64,000 bases of DNA from CAYJAY01 sp964370715 (lineage in GTDB: Bacteria > Bacillota > Clostridia > Oscillospirales > Ruminococcaceae). A model generated the notes under the pieces. It ran no database searches. It saw nothing but the letters and a program-made list of their open reading frames with translations, and was not told where the DNA came from. Location: the NCBI GenBank assembly GCA_964370715.1, contig CAYJKJ010000011.1:1-64000 (forward strand). Direction: 5' to 3'. The translations under genes were made by a program, and so were the position numbers. Shown piece by piece: positions 58,176-64,000 of the stretch (positions are counted from its first letter, which is position 1; every line of letters starts with the position of its first letter).

Positions 58176-59183
58176 TTACAAAGGCTTTGCAATAAACCCC
58201 AACACTTCATACACTTGTTTTAGCGTCCTACTTGCAACAACCGAAGCTTTCTCTGAACCTGTTTTTAAAATTTCGTTGATATAGCTTTCATCAGCCAAAA
58301 CTTTTTGAAACTCATTTCTAATCGGAGAAAGAGCCGATACAACCGTTTCGCCAACCGCTGTTTTAAACGCTCCGTAGCCTTGACCTTCAAATTCTAATTC
58401 GATTTCCGAAAAGCTTTTTCCGGTTATCGAGCTATATATAGACATAAGGTTTTCGATTCCCTCTTTCCCCTCGCCCGCTCGAACTACGCTTTCGCTGTCG
58501 GTCACAGCTCGTTTGAATTTCTTCATTATAACGTCGTCGCTATCCGACATCATTATTCTTGCGTTTACGTTGCTATCCGATTTGCTCATCTTTGAAGTCG
58601 GATCTTGAAGCGACATAACTCTTCCGCCAACGGTTGGGAAATATCCCTCCGGCACAACAAACGTGTCGCCGTATATTCCGTTAAACCTAATCGCTACATC
58701 TCTTGAAAGTTCAAGGTGTTGTTTTTGGTCGTTACCTATCGGAACATAATCGGCATTATATAAAAGAATGTCGGAAGCCATCAATATAGGATATGTAAAC
58801 AAACCGGCATTGATGTTTTCGGGGTGTCGTTGGCTTTTGTCCTTAAACTGCGTCATTCTCGAAAGTTCGCCAAACTGGGTGTAGCAAGAAAGAATCCATG
58901 CAAGTTCTGCGTGTTGCGAAACGTGGCTTTGCTCGAATATAATCGACTGTTTCGGGTCTATCCCCGCCGCAATAAGCATAGCGGTCGCTTCTTTAATCTT
59001 TTGGCGAAGCTCCTTTGGATCGTTTCTAACGGTAATCGAATGAAGATCGACGACACAATATATACAGTTCATATCTTGTTGGAGCTTTTTCCAGTTGCGA
59101 AGAGCTCCTATATAGTTGCCAAGTGTGAAACCACCTGTTGGTTGAATTCCGCTGAATGCTATTTTTTTTACACTGTCGTTCAT
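58176..59183 (-). CDS. trpS: Tryptophan-tRNA ligase
   Basis: Class I synthetase, about 335 residues. GIQPTGGFTLGNYIGALRNW carries the HIGH equivalent (TLGN), DLHSIT and YPILMASDILLY follow, and KMSKSDSN near residue 195 is the KMSKS loop. The start at 59183 (MNDSVKKIAFSG) has AAAGGA about 10 bases before it; the frame from 59234 includes that site and is rejected. It follows the aminotransferase gene by 60 bases; no T-box leader fits in that space. Confidence 0.97.
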   Translation of the reverse strand: MNDSVKKIAFSGIQPTGGFTLGNYIGALRNWKKLQQDMNCIYCVVDLHSITVRNDPKELRQKIKEATAMLIAAGIDPKQSIIFEQSHVSQHAELAWILSCYTQFGELSRMTQFKDKSQRHPENINAGLFTYPILMASDILLYNADYVPIGNDQKQHLELSRDVAIRFNGIYGDTFVVPEGYFPTVGGRVMSLQDPTSKMSKSDSNVNARIMMSDSDDVIMKKFKRAVTDSESVVRAGEGKEGIENLMSIYSSITGKSFSEIELEFEGQGYGAFKTAVGETVVSALSPIRNEFQKVLADESYINEILKTGSEKASVVASRTLKQVYEVLGFIAKPL

Positions 59184-59243
59184 CTTAAATAAATCCTTTT
59201 CATAACATATTTTCACACCAAGCAAACTTAGCAATGCTAGCTT

Positions 59244-60443
59244 TTATGCTTTGCCCATTTCTTTTGCAAGGTCACAGATAATTTTAATACCCTTTACAAT
59301 GTTCTCGTCCGAAGGGCTTGAGAAGTTAATTCTAAACGATTGGCAGGGTGCGCTGTCGTCCGCAAAGAATGCGTTTCCGGGTACTACAGCTACTTTATGT
59401 TCCTTGACCGCTTTTGAACAAAACTCTTGCATATCTATTTTTTCTGGCAAAGTACACCAGATAAAAAGCCCCCCCTCGGGTTTTGTGTATTGGAACGCTC
59501 CGCCACATTCTTTTTCAAGGCAACCGAGCATAAGTTCCGCTTTTTTGCGATAGATCTCTTGGGTTTTTTTGATGTGTGCATCAAAATCACAGTTTTCAAG
59601 GAACTTAGCACAGATCATTTGGTTGATGTTCGGGGTGTGTACGTCGTTGCATTGTTTTGCAACCGTCATCTTTGCGATAATTTCTTTAGGACCCGAAGCA
59701 AAACCGATTCTCATTCCGCTCGAAAGGATTTTACTCATAGAACCACAATACATAACTATGCCGTCTTTGTCTAAGCTTTTAATTGTTTGAATAGGAGTTC
59801 CGGCAAAACGAAGCTCGCCATACGGGTTGTCTTCAAGAATTAACACGCTATATTTTTTCGCAAGCTCCAAAAGCCCTTTTCTTGTTTCAAGCGGCATAGT
59901 AAGCCCTGTCGGGTTTTGGAAGTTTGGAATAGTGTAGATAAATCTAACATTTTTTTCCGATTTTAAAAGCGCTTCAACTTCATCAAGATCAAGCCCTGTA
60001 TCCTTTAGATTAGCTTGTTTGATTACTCCGCCATACGATTTAAAGGTGGAAAGCGAACCTAGAAAAGAAGGACCTTCCGCAATAATAACATCGCCTTCGT
60101 TGATGAGGACTTTTGAAAAATAGTCGATCATCTGTTGGCCGCCCGTTGTAACTATAAGTTCATCGGAACTTTCGTCAAATGCACCCCATCTTTCGGAGCA
60201 AAGTTTTTTAAGTTCATTACGAAGAGGAAGATAACCTTCCGTTATTCCGTATTGAAGCGCAGGGATGGCATTTTGATCTAAAACTTCGTTTGCAAACTTT
60301 TTGATTTCTTCAAGAGGAAACGTTTCAGAGTTTGGATTTCCGGCAGAAAACGCAATAACAGAGGGGTCGGAGGAGTATTTTAAGATCTCTCTAATCGCCG
60401 AGGGTTTGTTATTAGCCATTCTTGTAGCAAAATTGTATTGCAT
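59244..60443 (-). CDS. PLP-dependent aminotransferase (2-aminoadipate/LysN-like group)
   Basis: 399 residues, fold type I without a GntR DNA-binding domain. FSAGNPNSETFPLEE near residue 32, YTIPNFQNPTGLTMPLETR near 170, LEDNPYGELRF near 205 and the PLP Lys in CGSMSKILSSGMRIGF near 233 match the MocR-type aminotransferase group that includes aromatic and 2-aminoadipate transaminases. The exact substrate is open; co-transcription with trpS hints at aromatic amino acids but is weak evidence. Ribosome binding site AAAGGAG. Confidence 0.9.
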   Translation of the reverse strand: MQYNFATRMANNKPSAIREILKYSSDPSVIAFSAGNPNSETFPLEEIKKFANEVLDQNAIPALQYGITEGYLPLRNELKKLCSERWGAFDESSDELIVTTGGQQMIDYFSKVLINEGDVIIAEGPSFLGSLSTFKSYGGVIKQANLKDTGLDLDEVEALLKSEKNVRFIYTIPNFQNPTGLTMPLETRKGLLELAKKYSVLILEDNPYGELRFAGTPIQTIKSLDKDGIVMYCGSMSKILSSGMRIGFASGPKEIIAKMTVAKQCNDVHTPNINQMICAKFLENCDFDAHIKKTQEIYRKKAELMLGCLEKECGGAFQYTKPEGGLFIWCTLPEKIDMQEFCSKAVKEHKVAVVPGNAFFADDSAPCQSFRINFSSPSDENIVKGIKIICDLAKEMGKA

Positions 60444-60476
60444 ATTAGTCTCCTTTAAAATATAATTATTAAGAGT

Positions 60477-60506
60477 ATTATACTACTTTCGCCATAAAAA
60501 CGTCAA
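60477..60506 (-). promoter_or_regulatory. Promoter of the aminotransferase-trpS unit
   Basis: Minus strand TTGACG (60501-60506), 18-base spacer, TATAAT (60477-60482). Its -35 box directly abuts that of the gltX promoter. Confidence 0.7.
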
Positions 60507-60536
60507 TTGACAAAACGGAATTTAAAAAAATAAATT
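60507..60536 (+). promoter_or_regulatory. gltX promoter
   Basis: TTGACA (60507-60512), 18-base spacer, TAAATT (60531-60536). Adjacent to the divergent promoter's -35 box. Confidence 0.55.
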
Positions 60537-60564
60537 AAAATAAAAAATCTGGGAGTAAAAAAAC

Positions 60565-62004
60565 ATGAGTAAAACGAGAACAAGATTTGCGCCAAGCCCA
60601 ACAGGGTATATGCACGTTGGGAATTTAAGAACAGCGCTATATGCTTATTTAATGGCAAAGAAAGACGACGGGGCTTTTATTCTTCGAATAGAAGACACCG
60701 ATCAAGAACGACTTGTTGAGGGTGCTGTTGATATCATCTATAGCACATTAAAACAAGCAGGGCTAGTTTGGGACGAAGGCCCCGATATCGGCGGAGAATA
60801 TGCCCCTTATGTTCAAAGCGAAAGAAAAGGAAACTATATTAAATATGCCGAAAAACTTGTTGAACAACAAAGCGCATACTATTGTTTTTGCTCCAAGGAA
60901 GATTTTGAAAAACGAGCTTTAGAAAATGGAGATAGCGTAGTTTCAAGATACGACGGACATTGCCGACATCTAGCAAAAGAAATCGTTGACCAAAAACTTG
61001 CCAACGGCGATAAGTTTGTTATTCGTCAAAAGATGCCAAATGTCGGCAACACTACTTTTATCGATGCTGTCTATGGCATGATATCGGTTGAAAACGACGA
61101 GCTTGAAGATCAAATTCTTATAAAATCCGATCTAATGCCAACATATAACTTTGCAAACGTTATCGACGACCACGATATGGGAATAACCTGTGTAATAAGG
61201 GGAAATGAATATCTTTCTTCGACCCCAAAATACAATCTTTTATATCATGCTTTTGGTTGGGAAGTTCCAACATATATCCACTGTCCCCCCGTTATGAAGG
61301 ACGCAACCAACAAGCTTTCTAAGCGAAACGGCGACGCTTCATACCAAGATTTGATAGACAAAGGATATCTTCCCGAAGCGATAATAAACTATCTCGCTCT
61401 TCTCGGTTGGTCTCCTAGCGGAGAACAAGAGATATTCTCGCTCGCCGAACTAATTCAAGAATTCAGCATTTCGGGTATAAGCAAATCCCCCTCCATTTTT
61501 GATCCCGAAAAATTAAAACATATCAACTCTGAATATATCAAAGCTTTGCCGCTCGACAAATTTGTTGAGTACGCAACGCCGTTTATTAAAGCCACCGTAA
61601 AATCCGACATCAACTACTCGGTTATCTGCGAAGCTCTTCAACCGAGAACGGAATTTTTCGCCGATATTTCAGACAAGCTTTTGTTTATCGACAATCTTCC
61701 CGACTACGACATAGCGCTTTTCAACAACAAAAAGATGAAAACAAACCCCGAAACCGCAAAGGTAGCTATCCAAAATATGCTCCCTCTTTTAAAGGTGCTT
61801 GAAGACTATTCAAAAGACAGCCTACACAGCGCTTTGTTCGAACTCATTTCCTCGCTTGAAGTTAAAAACGGGTTTATTCTTTGGCCTTTAAGGGTGGCTT
61901 TGTCGGGCGTTGAGACAACACCGGGTGGAGGAATCGAGCTTGCCGCAACTCTTGGCAAGCAAAAAACTATAGAACGCCTTGAAATCGCTCTTGAAAAACT
62001 TTAA
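60565..62004 (+). CDS. gltX: Glutamate-tRNA ligase
   Basis: Class I synthetase charging tRNA-Glu. 479 residues. HIGH motif in RFAPSPTGYMHVGNLRTALY at the start, IEDTDQER near residue 43, and KLSKRNGD near 253 as KMSKS. The zinc-site region has CFCSKEDF and a later YDGHCRH. Whether it also charges tRNA-Gln (non-discriminating, as in many Firmicutes) cannot be read directly. Ribosome binding site GGGAG about 10 bases upstream. Confidence 0.97.
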   Translation: MSKTRTRFAPSPTGYMHVGNLRTALYAYLMAKKDDGAFILRIEDTDQERLVEGAVDIIYSTLKQAGLVWDEGPDIGGEYAPYVQSERKGNYIKYAEKLVEQQSAYYCFCSKEDFEKRALENGDSVVSRYDGHCRHLAKEIVDQKLANGDKFVIRQKMPNVGNTTFIDAVYGMISVENDELEDQILIKSDLMPTYNFANVIDDHDMGITCVIRGNEYLSSTPKYNLLYHAFGWEVPTYIHCPPVMKDATNKLSKRNGDASYQDLIDKGYLPEAIINYLALLGWSPSGEQEIFSLAELIQEFSISGISKSPSIFDPEKLKHINSEYIKALPLDKFVEYATPFIKATVKSDINYSVICEALQPRTEFFADISDKLLFIDNLPDYDIALFNNKKMKTNPETAKVAIQNMLPLLKVLEDYSKDSLHSALFELISSLEVKNGFILWPLRVALSGVETTPGGGIELAATLGKQKTIERLEIALEKL

Positions 62005-62021
62005 AGAGTTTTCCCTATATT

Positions 62022-62051
62022 TTGACATAGATTTACCCGTCATTTTATAGT
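62022..62051 (+). promoter_or_regulatory. Promoter of the MBOAT-DHHW unit
   Basis: TTGACA (62022-62027), 18-base spacer, TATAGT (62046-62051). Confidence 0.6.
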
Positions 62052-62098
62052 ATAATAATCTCTAAACTAATCAACAACATTATTTGCGAGGTGTGTTT

Positions 62099-63502
62099 AT
62101 GGTATTCAGCAGTTTGCTGTTTATGTTCTTTTTTCTTCCCATTTCATTATTTTTATACTACATCGCCCCCTACAAATACCGAATAAAAAACTTTGTTCTT
62201 ATGGTTATAAGCCTTGTTTTTTATTCTTGGGGTGAGGTTAGATATTTCCCAATCATGATGGCGCTTATTCTAACAAACTATTTTAGCGCCCTACTTATCA
62301 GCAAGTTTGACAACAACAAAAATTTAAGAAAACTTTTCTTGATAATAGCGATCGTCGTGAGCCTTGGTATGCTCGCCGTCTTTAAATACACCGACTTTTT
62401 TATCGCAAACATAAACTCGGTTTTTTCGCTATCGATTCCTTTTCTTGAACTAACGCTTCCTCTCGGAATTAGTTTCTACACATTCCAAACGATGGGCTAC
62501 ACGATAGATGTCTACAAAAAGGATGTTCCGGTCGAAAAAAACATCGTTGATCTTGCCGCATTTATCTCGATGTTCCCCCAACTGATAGCGGGACCTATCG
62601 TTCGATATTCCGATGTTTATAAAGAGCTTAAACACAGAAAACTCGATATCGAAACGTTCGACAAAGGCATCGAAGATTTTGTTATAGGTCTTGCAAAAAA
62701 AGTTCTCATCGCAAACAACATCGGCCAACTTTGGGCAGAGGTTGAAGCGCTCGGCTTCTCGTCGGTCTCAACCGGCCTTGCTTGGCTCGGGGTTCTCGCG
62801 TTCACGTTGCAGATATACTTTGACTTCTCGGGATATTCCCAGATGGCTATCGGCCTTGGAACGCTTCTCGGCTTCAAGTTTCCGAAAAACTTCGACAATC
62901 CCTATTCTTCAAGGAGTGCAACAGAATTTTGGCGACGTTGGCACATAACGCTCGGAACATGGTTTAAAGACTATGTCTATTTCCCTCTTGGCGGTTCAAG
63001 ATGCGGAAAATATCGAAACATCTTCAACCTATTTGTTGTTTGGGGACTAACCGGTCTTTGGCATGGCGCTTCATGGAACTTCGTTATTTGGGGGCTATAC
63101 TACTTTATCCTCATAACGGTTGAAAAACTTTGGTTCATGAATGTTCTAAATAAATACAACATCTTTTCTAGGCTTTATATGATATTAGTAACGTTAATTG
63201 GTTGGACAATATTTGCAATAACTGATTTTTCTTCGTTGCTGCTCTACCTTCAAAAGATGTTTGTCCCAACCGCTTTGTTTGCCGACGGCGCCTCGTTTAT
63301 CGAAGCTTCGTTCTATCTTAGAAACTATATCGTTATAATAGTTCTCGGCATATTCTTCTCGCTCGCTACCTCCTCAAAAATTTATAGCAAGGTTCGCCAA
63401 AACAACATTATTCGCACAGCTCTTATGATAATATTGTTTGTAATAAGCGTTGCATACCTCGTTGACTCAACGTTTAATCCATTCTTGTATTTTAGATTTT
63501 AG
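62099..63502 (+). CDS. MBOAT-family O-acyltransferase
   Basis: About 467 residues, roughly ten membrane segments; transfers acyl groups across the membrane to surface polymers (AlgI/DltB-like). LPLGISFYTFQTMGYTIDVY (near 120), FPQLIAGPIVRY (near 165), FWRRWHITLGTWFKDYVYFPLGG (near 280, split here by no gap) and the catalytic His in TGLWHGASWNFVIWG (near 320) are all present. ATG 62099 has GAGGTG 5-6 bases upstream; the TTG at 62084 overlaps that site. The following DHHW gene is its usual partner. Confidence 0.95.
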   Translation: MVFSSLLFMFFFLPISLFLYYIAPYKYRIKNFVLMVISLVFYSWGEVRYFPIMMALILTNYFSALLISKFDNNKNLRKLFLIIAIVVSLGMLAVFKYTDFFIANINSVFSLSIPFLELTLPLGISFYTFQTMGYTIDVYKKDVPVEKNIVDLAAFISMFPQLIAGPIVRYSDVYKELKHRKLDIETFDKGIEDFVIGLAKKVLIANNIGQLWAEVEALGFSSVSTGLAWLGVLAFTLQIYFDFSGYSQMAIGLGTLLGFKFPKNFDNPYSSRSATEFWRRWHITLGTWFKDYVYFPLGGSRCGKYRNIFNLFVVWGLTGLWHGASWNFVIWGLYYFILITVEKLWFMNVLNKYNIFSRLYMILVTLIGWTIFAITDFSSLLLYLQKMFVPTALFADGASFIEASFYLRNYIVIIVLGIFFSLATSSKIYSKVRQNNIIRTALMIILFVISVAYLVDSTFNPFLYFRF

Positions 63503-63518
63503 TTAAAGGGGCCTAGTT

Positions 63519-64000
63519 ATAAGTTTGTTTAAAAAATCACCGTTGTTTTTTTGTTTTGCTATCATAACTTTATTTTTCACTCTTGTATCTTCAATTGGGT
63601 TAATTAAAAACAAAGATCAGTTTGACACAAACTCCACGTTAGAAAAAAACATAAGTTGCTGTTTTTTATTCAAAAACTACTGCGAACAAACGGTTCGTTT
63701 CACAAGTTTCGCATCTTTAAAAGTTCAAAATGATAATATTATTTTCGGGAAAAGTGGATATCTTTTCCCGATTTTTAATTCTTTCGACACAAATCTACTT
63801 AAAACAAACCTATACTATCTTGATGAATTTTCGGCATTTTCAAGCTGTCCCGTTTCGATAATCGTTGTTCCCTCGGCTTTTGCCCCGTTGAGCGACCTGC
63901 TTCCGCAAGGTGTGCCGGTTGTCGACCAACGCTATTTCATCAAAAAACTCGGTCAATATCTTTCGATTAACGCAAACTTTATAAACATATTTGACCTACT
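63519..64000 (+). CDS. DHHW-family protein (AlgX/DltD-like), 3' part outside window
   Basis: Starts 16 bases after the MBOAT gene and runs off the window (about 160 residues visible). A membrane anchor (LFFCFAIITLFFTLVSSIG) is followed by NDNIIFGKSGYLFPIF and a strand-helix region with IIVVPSAFAPLSDLLPQGVPVVDQ, the layout of DHHW proteins that hand acyl groups from MBOAT transferases to polymers. The ribosome binding site AAAGGGG is 7 bases from ATA 63519 and 13 from TTG 63525; a stop at 63504 rules out earlier starts, so the start is one of these. Confidence 0.8.
   Translation, partial: MSLFKKSPLFFCFAIITLFFTLVSSIGLIKNKDQFDTNSTLEKNISCCFLFKNYCEQTVRFTSFASLKVQNDNIIFGKSGYLFPIFNSFDTNLLKTNLYYLDEFSAFSSCPVSIIVVPSAFAPLSDLLPQGVPVVDQRYFIKKLGQYLSINANFINIFDL

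Noticed and set aside
59184..59243. T-box riboswitch before trpS
   Set aside because: Only 60 bases separate it from the preceding gene and no T-box sequence or specifier stem is visible. No T-box is seen before gltX or serC either.

Overview
The window reads as a low-GC, Gram-positive anaerobe of the class Clostridia. The signs are AGGAGG-type ribosome binding sites, TTGACA/TATAAT promoters, frequent TTG starts, the Firmicute order rimP-nusA-ylxR-ylxQ-infB-rbfA-nrnA-truB-ribF-rpsO-pnp, the acetylase route to lysine, a membrane pyrophosphatase and short paired chromate transporters. Chemoreceptor, diguanylate cyclase and type IV pilin-like genes suggest a motile or adherent cell. A sialic acid locus suggests a host-associated one. 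I see no rRNA, CRISPR, prophage or transposase gene.

Layout. 1-10.2 kb (minus): the translation/RNA-processing operon with its promoter, a structured rpsO leader and a long stem-loop before pnp. 10.2-12.1 kb: chemoreceptor and tRNA-Gln/tRNA-Pro. 12.2-13.6 kb: an SGNH-fold protein lacking its catalytic residues plus a DUF4358-type lipoprotein. 13.8-16.5 kb: rtcB and a membrane diguanylate cyclase. 16.7-19.0 kb: two chromate transporter halves and corA, which has a leader with a small ORF and two competing helices. 19-22.3 kb: an FkbH-like / acyl carrier protein / CDF transporter operon. 22.4-27.1 kb: an orphan PTS IIC-like protein and lysine genes (lysA, patA-like, dapL-like). 27.3-31.4 kb: serC, serA, a small glycine-zipper protein, pyridoxamine kinase, trmL. 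31.4-36.0 kb: overlapping GH2-like and GH3-like genes, both with damaged active-site motifs. 36.2-38.1 kb: pilin, deoD, gtrA. 38.2-45.8 kb: sialic acid uptake and breakdown (ABC transporter without ATPase, lyase, RpiR regulator, SGNH esterase, epimerase), split by a repeat-rich 0.5 kb. 45.8-58.1 kb: second pilin, membrane proteins of unknown function, radical SAM protein, DMT transporter, response-regulator cyclase, hppA, a REP-like element expanded into 19-bp tandem repeats, and an alpha/beta hydrolase. 58.2-64 kb: trpS, aminotransferase, gltX, and an MBOAT-DHHW acyltransferase pair cut by the window end.

Most worth a second look: the corA leader; the covarying hairpin cassettes and GTAG-footed inverted hairpin pairs at 43.5 and 57.1 kb; three genes whose ribosome binding site points at AUU, AUC or AUA rather than a standard start; and the sets of apparently dead enzymes (SGNH, GH2, GH3). 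All functional statements are from reading motifs and context; no database search was run.
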